NCBI RefSeq assembly: GCF_020042285.1
Contig: NZ_CP083388.1
Location: 3,622,001-3,686,000, forward strand
Length of the DNA: 64,000 nucleotides
DNA from: Ferruginibacter albus
Lineage (GTDB): Bacteria; Bacteroidota; Bacteroidia; Chitinophagales; Chitinophagaceae
Direction of reading: 5' to 3'
Shown: one piece after another, positions 26,136 through 35,113 of the stretch
Numbering within the stretch: position 1 is the first letter of the stretch
Layout of the letters: every line of letters begins with the position of its first letter
Notes under the pieces: model-generated
What the model was told of the DNA's origin: nothing
Database searches by the model: none
Seen by the model: the letters and a program-made list of their open reading frames with translations, nothing else
Program-made: the position numbers and the translations under genes

Positions 26136-27101
26136 ATGCCAAGGCTTATTATACATCATGTAACCAAATACAGCTATGAAGCTCCGGTAAGAGACAGCGC
26201 CAACCAAATAATGTTGTTTCCTATTAAGGATGAAAACCAGGAGTTGTTGAACCAGCAATTAGTAATAACAGGCTTACCTTCTGTAGAATTGTATCGTGAT
26301 TATTATGGGAATTCTGTTGGCAGCTTTATGACAGTGGCGCCACACAAAGAATTATTGATCGATTCTAAAATAGAAGTTATAACCCGTGACAGGCCGTTGC
26401 CTAGCCAGGAAATACCTATTGATGCACAATGGAGTTATCTGAATGAAATACATAACTCCATTATGTTCATCGATTTTTTAAAAGAAGAAAATTTTAAAGC
26501 AGTTAACGAGGTTAAAGCGATAGCAGAAAAAATAGTAGCAAAAGGTTCGTCTGTTTTTGCTGTAGTGAATGAGCTGAATGAATATGTTTATGAAAATTTT
26601 AAATACATAAAAGGTGTTACCAATATTGAAACTACCTTAGAAGAAATATGGACATTGAAAGCAGGTGTATGCCAGGATTTTGCGCATATATTATTAGAAA
26701 TGCTTCGGCTGATAAATATTCCTGCACGTTATGTAAGCGGATATGTTTGTCCGCGTAACCGGCATTTACGTGGCGAAGGCGCTACACATGCGTGGATAGA
26801 GGCATATATCCCTTTTTATGGCTGGCTTGGTTTTGACCCCACCAACAATTGCGTAGTAAACGATCTGCATGTACGCCTTGCCGTTGGTAAAAATTTTACG
26901 GATTGTTCCCCGGTAAAAGGAACTTATCGTGGTACTGCAGGCCATACATTGGAAGTAGGAGTCTCTGTTTCTTATGAAGATGGTGTTGCGTCAGGAGATA
27001 TTAGCGCAACATTAAAAGCGCAGGCACCAATTGCAACCAATCCAACCACCACAAATTCTTACAGAAGATTTATTGAACAACAGCAACAACAGCAGCAATA
27101 A
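26136..27101 (+). CDS. transglutaminase-like cysteine protease family protein
   Basis: This 321-residue protein has the bacterial transglutaminase N-terminal beta domain (about 1-85: IIHHVTKYSYEAPVRDSANQ) and a papain-like transglutaminase core. The triad is Cys179 (LKAGVCQDFAH), His218 (GATHAWIEAY) and Asp234 (GFDPTNN). In the conserved neighbourhood with ATP-grasp and alpha-E proteins, such enzymes are presumed to cleave or transfer the peptide made by the ATP-grasp enzyme. There is no signal peptide, so it acts in the cytoplasm. The C-terminus ends in a run of eight Gln, which looks like simple-repeat slippage. The stop abuts the convergent DUF2007 gene. Confidence 0.9.
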   Translation: MPRLIIHHVTKYSYEAPVRDSANQIMLFPIKDENQELLNQQLVITGLPSVELYRDYYGNSVGSFMTVAPHKELLIDSKIEVITRDRPLPSQEIPIDAQWSYLNEIHNSIMFIDFLKEENFKAVNEVKAIAEKIVAKGSSVFAVVNELNEYVYENFKYIKGVTNIETTLEEIWTLKAGVCQDFAHILLEMLRLINIPARYVSGYVCPRNRHLRGEGATHAWIEAYIPFYGWLGFDPTNNCVVNDLHVRLAVGKNFTDCSPVKGTYRGTAGHTLEVGVSVSYEDGVASGDISATLKAQAPIATNPTTTNSYRRFIEQQQQQQQ

Positions 27102-27521
27102 TTATTCTTCATGGTTATTTGGAGATTCAGGTAAAGTGTTTGTTTCATATCCACACTTACCGCATTTGTATACATAATCAGGAGCAACTGTATAACTTGA
27201 AAATATCCACGTAAGAATTGCTGTAAAATAATTTGCTACTCCCGGCTTAGCAATATATGCAAACTCATGAGCACCACATTGGGGACATCGTGCAGCTTTA
27301 ATATAATCTTCATCAAATTGTTTAATAAGCGTCGATGCTTCTTCCAGATCTTCGCTTTTAACTACCAGCTTAATACCTCCGATCGCATTGCTTAAAATAG
27401 GATCGATCGTTACAGTATACTCGTCTTTTAGATAGCATTCAACACCAGCATCCTGCAGTTTGGTTAAGTAGATATTTGCCGTAAAATAATTATCGAAAGA
27501 TTTTAAAACAATCAATTCCAT
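27102..27521 (-). CDS. DUF2007 domain protein with C-terminal zinc ribbon
   Basis: This 139-residue protein has an N-terminal DUF2007-like ferredoxin fold (about 1-70: FDNYFTANIYLTKLQDAGVECYLKDE), the type often called a putative signal-transducing domain. A C-terminal part has CPQCG and CGKCG as two zinc-knuckle pairs, flanking a hydrophobic segment (VANYFTAILTWIFSSYTV) that might touch the membrane. The function is unknown. The 3' end abuts the convergent transglutaminase gene. A short gap to dnaN holds the dnaN terminator. Confidence 0.78.
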   Translation of the reverse strand: MELIVLKSFDNYFTANIYLTKLQDAGVECYLKDEYTVTIDPILSNAIGGIKLVVKSEDLEEASTLIKQFDEDYIKAARCPQCGAHEFAYIAKPGVANYFTAILTWIFSSYTVAPDYVYKCGKCGYETNTLPESPNNHEE

Positions 27522-27550
27522 TTATAAAAGATACTATTATTTGTATAAAA

Positions 27551-27576
27551 TAAAAAGTCTTCTGAACAGAAGACTT
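27551..27576 (-). terminator. intrinsic terminator of dnaN
   Basis: A 9-bp perfect stem (AAGTCTTCT/AGAAGACTT) with a GAAC/GTTC loop is followed on the minus strand by TTTTTATTTTATA. Confidence 0.8.
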
Positions 27577-27601
27577 AAGAATGAATTTATCGCTTTTAAA
27601 A

Positions 27602-28717
27602 TTAGTTATTCAACATCAACGGCATTACCAGCATCAGCACATCTTCATTTTCATCTTGTTCAGATGGTTTGATAATACCTGCTTTGGTAGGAGTGCTTAA
27701 TTCTACCACAATCTCATCCGTAGTAGCAGCGCCTAGCATTTCAATTAAAAACTTTGCATTAAATGCTATTTGCAGATCCTCACCGTCGTATTGACAAGCC
27801 ATGCGTTCATTACCTTCAAAGCTAAAATCAACATCCTGCGCAGCTAGTTGCAATTCGCTTCCGCTGATGCTTAGCGCCACCTGGTTAGTGCTTTTATTAC
27901 TAAAGATGCTTACACGACGCAACGCACTTTGAAAATCGCTTTTATTTACATTTAATTTATAAGGATTATCTGCAGGGATTACTACTTTATAGTCAGGAAA
28001 ACGGGCATCAATCAAACGACAAACCAATTCAGTGCCGCCATGCTTTACAAAAAAGTGATTGCTGTTATACGATACCGTTAGCTCATCCTCATTATCCGGC
28101 AAAGCTGCCTTTAATAAGTTCAATGGTTTTTTAGGAACAATAAATGTGTCGCTTTTAGGAGCGCTTACATCTGTTCTTTTATAACGTACCAAACGGTGAG
28201 CATCCGTAGCTACCGTTGTCATTCCTTTTTTATCCAGTTCAAAGAAAACACCTGTCATTGCAGGACGCAGATCATCATTGCTAACAGCAAACAAGGTTTT
28301 ATTGATAGCCGTAACCAATGCCGAAGAACTTATGGTAAAGGAACTTGCATCATCCGCTAAAGGTTCTTTTGGAAAGTTATCCGGATTTTCGCCCATTACT
28401 TTATACTTGCCATTATCGCTGGTAATTTCAACCGCAAAGCTTTTATCAATCGTAAATGTCAATGGTTGATCAGCAATATTTTTTAATGAATCCATCAAGA
28501 TCTTTGCAGGAATACAAACCTTACCGCTGTCTTTCGCTTCAATATCCATGTGAATTTTCATCACTGTTTCCAAATCGGTAGCCACCACCGTTAGCTTGTT
28601 CTTTTCAATTTCAAATAAAAAATCTTCCAGAATAGGCAACACCGTGTTGGCATTAATAACCCCGCTGATCTGTTGTAGTTGCTTAAGCAATGCCGAAGAA
28701 GAAACAATAAACTTCAT
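27602..28717 (-). CDS. dnaN: DNA polymerase III beta subunit (sliding clamp)
   Basis: This 371-residue protein forms the ring-shaped replication clamp. It starts MKFIVSSSALLKQLQ and has three clamp repeats, including the typical GVFFELDKKGMTTVATDAHRLV in the second and the C-terminal EDVLMLVMPLML. The ATG at 28717 is preferred over the TTG two codons upstream because it gives the canonical N-terminus. It is transcribed alone from a consensus -7 box and ends in a hairpin. It is not next to dnaA, which is usual in this group. Confidence 0.96.
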   Translation of the reverse strand: MKFIVSSSALLKQLQQISGVINANTVLPILEDFLFEIEKNKLTVVATDLETVMKIHMDIEAKDSGKVCIPAKILMDSLKNIADQPLTFTIDKSFAVEITSDNGKYKVMGENPDNFPKEPLADDASSFTISSSALVTAINKTLFAVSNDDLRPAMTGVFFELDKKGMTTVATDAHRLVRYKRTDVSAPKSDTFIVPKKPLNLLKAALPDNEDELTVSYNSNHFFVKHGGTELVCRLIDARFPDYKVVIPADNPYKLNVNKSDFQSALRRVSIFSNKSTNQVALSISGSELQLAAQDVDFSFEGNERMACQYDGEDLQIAFNAKFLIEMLGAATTDEIVVELSTPTKAGIIKPSEQDENEDVLMLVMPLMLNN

Positions 28718-28737
28718 ATTCAAATAGTATTAAAAAT

Positions 28738-28745
28738 CAAAGATA
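28738..28745 (-). promoter_or_regulatory. -7 box (TATCTTTG) for dnaN
   Basis: The minus-strand TATCTTTG lies 20 bases before the dnaN ATG. A TTG on the same strand at 28769-28767 is 21 bases further up. Confidence 0.6.
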
Positions 28746-28898
28746 AAATTTTGAGTTAAACGAACCCAAGATAGCGAATTAATTTGGCGCTGTGTTGATA
28801 ACTTTCTTTTTGTGTTAGTATTGTTTGGAGCCCAACAGTTACGCCTCGGTTAAACATCGTTGTGTTACTCACTTCAGCGTTTTTGACACTATTAATCA

Positions 28899-28906
28899 TA
28901 GTTTTG
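28899..28906 (+). promoter_or_regulatory. -7 box (TAGTTTTG) abutting recX
   Basis: TAGTTTTG is only three bases before the ATG at 28910. It supports that start over the longer frame beginning at 28862 and implies a leaderless transcript. Confidence 0.5.
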
Positions 28907-28909
28907 CAA

Positions 28910-29365
28910 ATGCTTACACCCGAACAATCCCTTCAAAAAATTAAGCAATACTGCGCCTACCAGGAACGCTGCCAAAGCGAAGTAAGAGAAAAGCTATATA
29001 GCCTTGGCTTATATAAAAATAAAGTAGAAGAAACCATCGCTATTTTGATTGGAGAAAACTATTTAAACGAAGAGCGTTTTGCTATTCAATTTGCGGGTGG
29101 ACATTTTAGAATAAAACAATGGGGCAAGATAAAGATCAAACATGCATTAAAGCAAAAACAGATAAGTGAATACTGCATTAAAAAAGCATTACGGTCAATT
29201 GATGAAGATGATTATTTAAAAACTGTAAAAAAACTCTATTCCGAAAAATTAAAAACACTGAAAAGCGAGAAAAACATCTTTATTAAAAAAAGAAAGCTAC
29301 AGAATTATTTATTGCAGAAAGGTTTTGAAACAGACATTATTGTTGATCTTATAAAGAACATTTAA
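28910..29365 (+). CDS. recX: RecX-family regulatory protein
   Basis: This 151-residue helical protein has the RecX three-helix repeats: QSLQKIKQYCAYQERCQSEVREKL, NYLNEERFAIQFAGGHFRIKQWGKIKIKHAL and a C-terminal repeat ending QKGFETDIIVDLIKN. RecX binds RecA filaments and limits recombinase activity. recA itself lies about 9 kb away at 38614, so the pair is not an operon here. I chose the ATG at 28910 because the upstream extension (MLLTSAFLTLL...) is not RecX-like and a -7 box sits just before it. The 3' end overlaps the convergent permease gene by four bases. Confidence 0.85.
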   Translation: MLTPEQSLQKIKQYCAYQERCQSEVREKLYSLGLYKNKVEETIAILIGENYLNEERFAIQFAGGHFRIKQWGKIKIKHALKQKQISEYCIKKALRSIDEDDYLKTVKKLYSEKLKTLKSEKNIFIKKRKLQNYLLQKGFETDIIVDLIKNI

Positions 29366-30690
29366 CTATTGGCTGTTGCAACCTGCGGATTACGCCATAC
29401 AATAATTTGCCACACTATTTCGGCAGTAAATAAAATGGCAATGGCAAAAAGTGCAGGATGTGTGCCTAGCTTTTTTAAGGCAGCTGTAAGTGCAATAGCG
29501 TAAACGCATAAAGGAAGCAGTATCATTAGACAAAGCCCGGTAACATTCAGTGGTATTTTAAATGGCCGATGCTCATTCGGTGCTTTTACCCGCAGAACGA
29601 TCAGTGATACAAACTCTAATGAAAGTGCAGCACCATAGAGGGTTACATCTATCACTACCAACTCTTCAAAAGACCAGAATATCATAATGCTTACCACCAC
29701 AGCGCAAACAATAATAGAAATATAAGGTGTGTTGAATCTCGGATGTAATGCACTTAATTTTTCTGTAAGAAGTTTATCATCTGCCATCACTTTTGGAACA
29801 CGGGATACAGACAATAATACGGCAGAAAACAAACCTAATGTACTAGCCATGCCGCCAATTGCAAGGATAACTCCCAACCATTTACCCCCTATCAATCTTC
29901 CCAAAGCGGGGAAACCTTCTTCTTTCAATGTTGCGTAGTCTATTCCGGAAGCTTGTGCAGCTACAATTGTTACAAAGTAAATTAGAAATACTAATCCAAA
30001 GGCAATCCCAACAGAAGTAAGATAAGACTTAACCGGCTTATCAACCTCTTCTGCATACGTGGTAGTATTATCCCACCCTAAAAAATTCCACATTACTGTA
30101 TATAGCCCCATCCCGATAGATGAAAAGCCGACGCCATGCAATGAAAGGTGAGGAATAGAAAAATCATGATGTTGCGAAAACGCTAACACAAAAAATATTA
30201 AAAACGGAATCAATACTATAGCAGTTAGTACAATAGAGATTTTCCCCACGGGCATAATACCCAATATATTAATAGCAGCACAAAGCCAGATAATAACTAA
30301 ACAAACCGGAATTTTATACGCTGCTAATTGAGGAAAGAAAAATGCAGCATACTCAACAAACAATACAGGGTAAATAGCCAGATCAACAAACGTGTAGAGC
30401 CATGTCCACCAACCTTCATATAATGCAAAACGCTTTCCCATTGCCCGTTTTACCCATTGATAATAACCGCCATTCACCGGCATCATACTGTTTAATTCCA
30501 GCACGGTAAAAATGGTGGGAATATCCCATAATAAAGGAACAAGTATCAACAACAATAAAGCAGCATGGTTGCCTGCAAAATATAATAAAGGCTCAATGCC
30601 ATAAGGCCCTCCGGATACCGTTAGAAAAATTATTGCAGCAAGATGTATTGGCTTTAATTTTTTGGATATTGAAGTAGGAACTGGGCGCAT
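29362..30690 (-). CDS. APC-superfamily amino-acid permease
   Basis: This 442-residue protein has about twelve hydrophobic segments. The unwound helix-1 motif of the APC fold is present (FLTVSGGPYGIEPLL), as is the helix-2/3 stretch MMPVNGGYYQWVKRAMG. It would import amino acids or related amines by proton or sodium symport. The substrate cannot be told from sequence. It has no obvious operon partner, since recX is convergent and the nitrilase-like gene is divergent. Confidence 0.87.
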   Translation of the reverse strand: MRPVPTSISKKLKPIHLAAIIFLTVSGGPYGIEPLLYFAGNHAALLLLILVPLLWDIPTIFTVLELNSMMPVNGGYYQWVKRAMGKRFALYEGWWTWLYTFVDLAIYPVLFVEYAAFFFPQLAAYKIPVCLVIIWLCAAINILGIMPVGKISIVLTAIVLIPFLIFFVLAFSQHHDFSIPHLSLHGVGFSSIGMGLYTVMWNFLGWDNTTTYAEEVDKPVKSYLTSVGIAFGLVFLIYFVTIVAAQASGIDYATLKEEGFPALGRLIGGKWLGVILAIGGMASTLGLFSAVLLSVSRVPKVMADDKLLTEKLSALHPRFNTPYISIIVCAVVVSIMIFWSFEELVVIDVTLYGAALSLEFVSLIVLRVKAPNEHRPFKIPLNVTGLCLMILLPLCVYAIALTAALKKLGTHPALFAIAILFTAEIVWQIIVWRNPQVATANS

Positions 30691-30848
30691 AGGAATTAGC
30701 TGCGAAGCTTACTTACAACAATATCGCTTGGGCAAATTGTTATGAGTATATTGGTTAGGTTTTAATTATGTTTGTAAATTAAATTTAATCTAAATATTGC
30801 AAATTCTCTAATATTTACGTATTACTTTCTCAGTATAAACGAAAAAAG

Positions 30849-31634
30849 GTGCCGCTTATTATAACTACCATACAAACAAATTTACATTGGGAAAACAAGG
30901 CTGCTAATCTTGCTATGCTGGAAGAAAAGATCAATGCTATTGAAGAAAAAACAGAGATAGTGATATTACCGGAGATGTTTAGCACGGGCTTTAGCATGCA
31001 GCCGGAACGCTTAGCAGAAGACCTGGAAGGAGAAACGGTGCAATGGATGAAAAGAATTGCTGCTCAAAATAAAATAATACTCACCGGAAGTGTCATTATA
31101 AAAGAAAATGACAGGTTTTTTAATCGTTTGATCTGGATGTTACCCAACGGTGAATATGGATTTTATGATAAGCGGCATTTGTTTGCTTACGGTAATGAAC
31201 ACACGCATTATACTGCCGGTACTAAGCGATTGATTGCTTCTGTAAAAGGATGGAAAGTGAACTTACAGGTTTGTTATGATCTACGCTTCCCTGTTTGGGC
31301 TCGCCAGCAAATAAAAGATGAACCGGAATACGATGTATTGATATATGTAGCTAATTGGCCGGATAAAAGAATTCATGCCTGGAAAACATTATTATGCGCA
31401 AGGGCAATAGAAAATCAGTGTTATGTTATTGGTGTTAACCGGGTAGGCAATGATGGGAATACTATTTATCATAGCGGTAATTCATTGATCGTTGACCCGC
31501 TTGGGCAAGTGCTGTATCACATGGCTGATGAGGAGGACGTTTTCACTATCGCTTTAGAAAAAGAAAAATTAGAAGAGGTTAGAACGAAATTTCCTTTTTG
31601 GAAAGATGCGGATGATTTTAATATACAGGTTTGA
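30849..31634 (+). CDS. nitrilase-superfamily amidohydrolase (omega-amidase-like)
   Basis: This 261-residue enzyme carries the nitrilase triad Glu42 (VILPEMFSTGFS), Lys108 (YDKRHLFAYGNE) and Cys142 (VNLQVCYDLRFP). These blocks closely resemble YafV/omega-amidases, which hydrolyse 2-oxoglutaramate and 2-oxosuccinamate and so repair dead-end transamination products in methionine salvage. The start is GTG at 30849. The gene is alone on its strand, convergent with the S41 peptidase gene 14 bases downstream. Confidence 0.88.
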   Translation: MPLIITTIQTNLHWENKAANLAMLEEKINAIEEKTEIVILPEMFSTGFSMQPERLAEDLEGETVQWMKRIAAQNKIILTGSVIIKENDRFFNRLIWMLPNGEYGFYDKRHLFAYGNEHTHYTAGTKRLIASVKGWKVNLQVCYDLRFPVWARQQIKDEPEYDVLIYVANWPDKRIHAWKTLLCARAIENQCYVIGVNRVGNDGNTIYHSGNSLIVDPLGQVLYHMADEEDVFTIALEKEKLEEVRTKFPFWKDADDFNIQV

Positions 31635-31648
31635 ATTAGATCAGCTTA

Positions 31649-33145
31649 TTACTTATTTTCTTCTTTGATCATTTGTTTCACTATCTCCATTTTCCTATCC
31701 TCTGAGTTTCGTACACCATCTACCGTTGGTGGAATATAAATGTCAGGCATAATTCCTGTTCCTTTGAAGGGAACATGATTGTATTGCACGATACGAAATA
31801 AAGGTAACCGAACTCTTAGTTTGGTAATTGGTAAAGTAATATCCGGAATCATAACACCATCATTGCCATACCAGCCGCCGCCGGTTTCTTCACCAACAAT
31901 TTTTACGTTTTCTTGTCCCTTAACCTGGTTACAAAAAATTGTAGATGCAGAAAAAGTTGGCCCATTCACCAGCACATACAGCTTACCGTTAAAATGATTT
32001 TTTACTTTGGGTTTAAAAAGATGGTGTTCCAAATAGCCATAATGTACTAAGCCATCTTTACGCCGTTTGGTTAATAAAAAGAAACCAAGATTATTAATAA
32101 AACCATGCTTAATATAACCGGTATAAGGCTTTAGGCTTTTGGTTACAGCAAAAGCAGAATCTGTTGCTTTAAATGGAGTGTTGCGTAAAAACTTTGCCAA
32201 CACCATGCTCATATTAAGATCACCGCCACCGTTCCTTCGCAGATCAAGAATTACATTTCCAATTTTATTTTTGCGAATGGTTCTGAACGAAGATTTTATA
32301 AAATGCCGCAAGTGTTTTCGTCTTCCGTTTGTAAACGTATTTAATGTAATGACTGACGTCTTTAAGCTTGCATCTATGGTAAATGACCGAAGGTTTTTAA
32401 TATATAGCTTATGTAATTGATGCCTGGTTATTTTGCTTTCAGAAGAATCTACAATTTTATTTCTACCGGTATCGGGAGATTGAATATACATTGGCACAAT
32501 CGTGCTTTTTTCTTTTCCCATGCTATCAATATACCCTACCCGGTAAGTACTATAAACTCCAAAAACATTTCTATGATAAAAAGGAAAATTACTGCTGATG
32601 CGTACATAATTTACATTGTCGGCATACCCATCTAACGGTAAATAATCAAACATTGTTTTAATAGTTTCATTATTGCGCATACCATTAATAGAGGTAACAA
32701 GCATTCCCTGTTTTAATATAGAATCTTTTTTATTAAGATTTTCTATTATTACCATAGTGTCTTTCCACACTTTCAGATGAAGAGGGAAAGAAGGAATTCT
32801 TATTTTTTGTTGAAATTGATACCAGTTCTTGCTCATGCTGAAGCTTGTATGCCCGCAACGGATTTTATTAATAACGGGAGCCAATACATTCCAGCCAAAC
32901 TGCAATTCGGTCATTGAATCGGTTATGCTTTTATACCCGTTATCAAAAAACATGTTCATGCTGTCTTTTGATGTGTACCAATAAAGTGAGGGATGTTTTG
33001 CCTCTAAAATTTTTCTTAATAAAGTATAGTCTTGCTGAAGCTGTTGAACGGAATATTTCTTATTCGGGTTATAATTTTTACTGGCTGCACAGCCCGATAG
33101 CAAGGCAATGCAAATAACTGCCGGTAAAAATATCCGATAGAGCAT
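31649..33145 (-). CDS. S41-family (C-terminal-processing-like) peptidase, lipoprotein
   Basis: This 498-residue protein has a lipoprotein signal peptide with lipobox LLSGC at residues 17-21. A helical N-terminal region precedes a PDZ-like segment (ILKQGMLVTSINGMRN) and a tail-specific protease core: NVILDLRRNGGGDLNMS, then LVNGPTFSASTIFCNQVK with the likely nucleophile Ser, then VGEETGGGWYGN. The Lys of the usual Ser-Lys dyad is not at the standard spacing (QVKGQ follows), so activity is probable but not certain. The lipid anchor suggests the periplasmic face of a membrane. It is separated by nine bases from thiL, with which it may be cotranscribed. Confidence 0.85.
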   Translation of the reverse strand: MLYRIFLPAVICIALLSGCAASKNYNPNKKYSVQQLQQDYTLLRKILEAKHPSLYWYTSKDSMNMFFDNGYKSITDSMTELQFGWNVLAPVINKIRCGHTSFSMSKNWYQFQQKIRIPSFPLHLKVWKDTMVIIENLNKKDSILKQGMLVTSINGMRNNETIKTMFDYLPLDGYADNVNYVRISSNFPFYHRNVFGVYSTYRVGYIDSMGKEKSTIVPMYIQSPDTGRNKIVDSSESKITRHQLHKLYIKNLRSFTIDASLKTSVITLNTFTNGRRKHLRHFIKSSFRTIRKNKIGNVILDLRRNGGGDLNMSMVLAKFLRNTPFKATDSAFAVTKSLKPYTGYIKHGFINNLGFFLLTKRRKDGLVHYGYLEHHLFKPKVKNHFNGKLYVLVNGPTFSASTIFCNQVKGQENVKIVGEETGGGWYGNDGVMIPDITLPITKLRVRLPLFRIVQYNHVPFKGTGIMPDIYIPPTVDGVRNSEDRKMEIVKQMIKEENK

Positions 33146-33154
33146 TTTTATAGA

Positions 33155-34189
33155 TTAGCTTTTCAGGTGATTCCAACCCTGAGCAACCAGCGCATGTTTA
33201 TTGCCTCCTCTTGTAATAATCGTTTGTCCTTCATTTGCTTCCGTTATATATCCTATCACACTTATCTGGTCGTTCAGTTTAATTTTTTCGTAATCATTTT
33301 GTGCAATTGTAAATAACAATTCATAATCTTCGCCGCCGCTTAATGCACATGCTGTCGGGTCTACCTCTAATTTATACGCATATTGGCGGGCTTCTTCATA
33401 CACAGGAATCTTATCTTCATACAATACACAGCCTGTTTCGCTTTGTTTACAAATATGCATCAGATCGCTGCTTAGTCCATCACTTATATCCATCATGGAT
33501 GTTGGCGTAATATTATTTTCCGCAAAAAACTCAATTATATCTTTCCTGGCTTCAGGCTTCAATAATCTTCCCACAATATAAGACTGGCTTTCCAGATCCG
33601 GTTGCACACCCGGGCTTTCTAAAAATATTTTCTTTTCTCTTTCCAATAAGGTCAGTCCCAAATAAGCCCCGCCCAAAAATCCACTCACACAAACAAGATC
33701 TCCTTTATTTGCTGTACTTCTCTTTACATATTTTTCAGGCGCTACTTCACCAATAGCGGTAATTGAAATTACGAATCCTTTTTGTGAAGAAGTGGTATCA
33801 CCACCGATTAAATCTATATTATATTTTTCGCAAGCAAGATAAACGCCTTCGTAAAATTCATCCAATGCTTCCAGGCTAAAGCGGCTGCTAACGGCAATGC
33901 TTAGGGTAATATGTGTAGGCGTGGCGTTCATTGCATAGATATCACTGATATTCACCACTACGCTTTTATACCCTAAATGCTTTAATGGAGTGTACATCAG
34001 ATCAAAATGAATCCCTTCTACCAGCATATCGGTTGATATAACGGTTTGTCTTCCGAAATGATCGATCACAGCGGCATCATCCCCTATGCTCAAAACAGTA
34101 GAAGCATTTTTTGTTTCATTGTTTTGGGTAAGATGATCTATTAGTCCAAATTCACCTAATGATGCTATTTCGGTTCTTGCTTCGCTCAT
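33155..34189 (-). CDS. thiL: thiamine-monophosphate kinase
   Basis: This 344-residue enzyme makes thiamine pyrophosphate from TMP using ATP. Typical blocks are LGEFGLIDHL, VLSIGDDAAVID, STDMLVEGIHF, DLIGGDTTSSQKG, MDISDGLSSDLMHI and ALSGGEDYELLF. Its start overlaps the stop of the upstream inositol-phosphatase-like gene (ATGA), so the two are translationally coupled. No other thiamine genes or a TPP riboswitch are seen nearby. Confidence 0.95.
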   Translation of the reverse strand: MSEARTEIASLGEFGLIDHLTQNNETKNASTVLSIGDDAAVIDHFGRQTVISTDMLVEGIHFDLMYTPLKHLGYKSVVVNISDIYAMNATPTHITLSIAVSSRFSLEALDEFYEGVYLACEKYNIDLIGGDTTSSQKGFVISITAIGEVAPEKYVKRSTANKGDLVCVSGFLGGAYLGLTLLEREKKIFLESPGVQPDLESQSYIVGRLLKPEARKDIIEFFAENNITPTSMMDISDGLSSDLMHICKQSETGCVLYEDKIPVYEEARQYAYKLEVDPTACALSGGEDYELLFTIAQNDYEKIKLNDQISVIGYITEANEGQTIITRGGNKHALVAQGWNHLKS

Positions 34190-34965
34190 AATTGTTTTTT
34201 ATTGTTTATCACATCCAACATTTCCTCGTGTATTTTTCCGTTTGTTGCCAATAAATGAGGTTGATATACAGAATAATAATTTCCATCAAAGTCTGTTATC
34301 TTTCCACCAGCCTCTTCTACCATTAAAAACCCCGCTGCACTATCCCACGACTGCAATTTATGTTCATAAAAACCATCAAATCTTCCGGCAGCCACCCAAC
34401 AAAGATCAATAGCAGCACTACCCAAACGTCTCACAGCAATTCCTTTTCGAATAAAACGCTCAAACACTTGCAACGGTCCATTTTCAGAATCAAGATACGT
34501 GTAAGGAAATCCGGTAACTAAACAACTTTTAACTACTTCTGTTTTGTTGCTTACAGATATTTTTTTATCGTTCAATGTGGACCCTTTTCCCTTCTCTGCA
34601 AAAAAGAATTCATTCAAAAAGGGATTATAAACAGCTCCCAATATCATCTTTCCATTTTGTTCTACAGCTATGCTTACACAACAAATAGGGATACCATTTG
34701 CAAAATTCACGGTACCATCAATAGGATCAATGATCCATTTATATTCACTATCCATTTTTATCTCGCCCGCCTCTTCACTTAAAATAAAATGATTCGGAAA
34801 TTCATCTTTGATAACCTTGAAGATCGCTTTCTCTGCTGCATGATCAGCTTCTGTAACCAGGTTATTGATTCCTTCTTTATTAGAAATTTTAAACTCGCCA
34901 TTGAAAAAACGCCTCAATTCTTCTGCTCCCGCTTCTGTAGCCTTGATCAGTGTAGCTTTTAACAT
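34186..34965 (-). CDS. inositol monophosphatase-family protein
   Basis: This 259-residue metal-dependent sugar phosphatase shows the family's metal site ILSEEAGE, WIIDPIDGTVNFANG and WDSAAGFLMVEEAGG. It could be SuhB-like (inositol-1-phosphate) or CysQ-like (PAP phosphatase); the NFANGIP spacing favours SuhB. It forms an ATGA-overlapping pair with thiL downstream, which may reflect shared transcription rather than pathway. A consensus -7 box lies only four bases before its ATG. Confidence 0.88.
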   Translation of the reverse strand: MLKATLIKATEAGAEELRRFFNGEFKISNKEGINNLVTEADHAAEKAIFKVIKDEFPNHFILSEEAGEIKMDSEYKWIIDPIDGTVNFANGIPICCVSIAVEQNGKMILGAVYNPFLNEFFFAEKGKGSTLNDKKISVSNKTEVVKSCLVTGFPYTYLDSENGPLQVFERFIRKGIAVRRLGSAAIDLCWVAAGRFDGFYEHKLQSWDSAAGFLMVEEAGGKITDFDGNYYSVYQPHLLATNGKIHEEMLDVINNKKQL

Positions 34966-34969
34966 GGCG

Positions 34970-34977
34970 CAAAGATA
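34970..34977 (-). promoter_or_regulatory. -7 box (TATCTTTG) abutting IMPase-thiL operon
   Basis: The minus-strand TATCTTTG ends four bases before the ATG at 34965-34963, which implies a leaderless mRNA. Confidence 0.55.
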
Positions 34978-35093
34978 AGAAAGTGATATTTCACAGGGGC
35001 AATAAGCAAGTAGAGAAGATCAAATTTATAATATGCTGATAAATGTCATTATTCTCATACGGAATGTTTATCAAAACTATATTTTACTTAATT

Positions 35094-35101
35094 TAACTTT
35101 G
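35094..35101 (+). promoter_or_regulatory. -7 box (TAACTTTG) for Pif1-like helicase gene
   Basis: It is an exact TAnnTTTG match 12 bases before the ATG at 35114. It would lie inside the coding region if the longer frame from 35033 were used, which argues for the shorter start. Confidence 0.5.
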
Positions 35102-35113
35102 TTATCTATCAAC

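Noticed and set aside
27078..27099. CAG/CAA run at the end of the transglutaminase gene as a microsatellite switch
   Set aside because: It is in frame and codes for a Gln tail; length change by three would not shift the frame, so no switching role is implied.
28862..28909. Longer N-terminus for RecX
   Set aside because: The extension is hydrophobic and not RecX-like, and a -7 box lies just before the ATG at 28910.
35033..35113. Longer N-terminus for the Pif1-like helicase
   Set aside because: The extra 27 residues are hydrophobic and unlike the family, and a -7 promoter box lies inside them.
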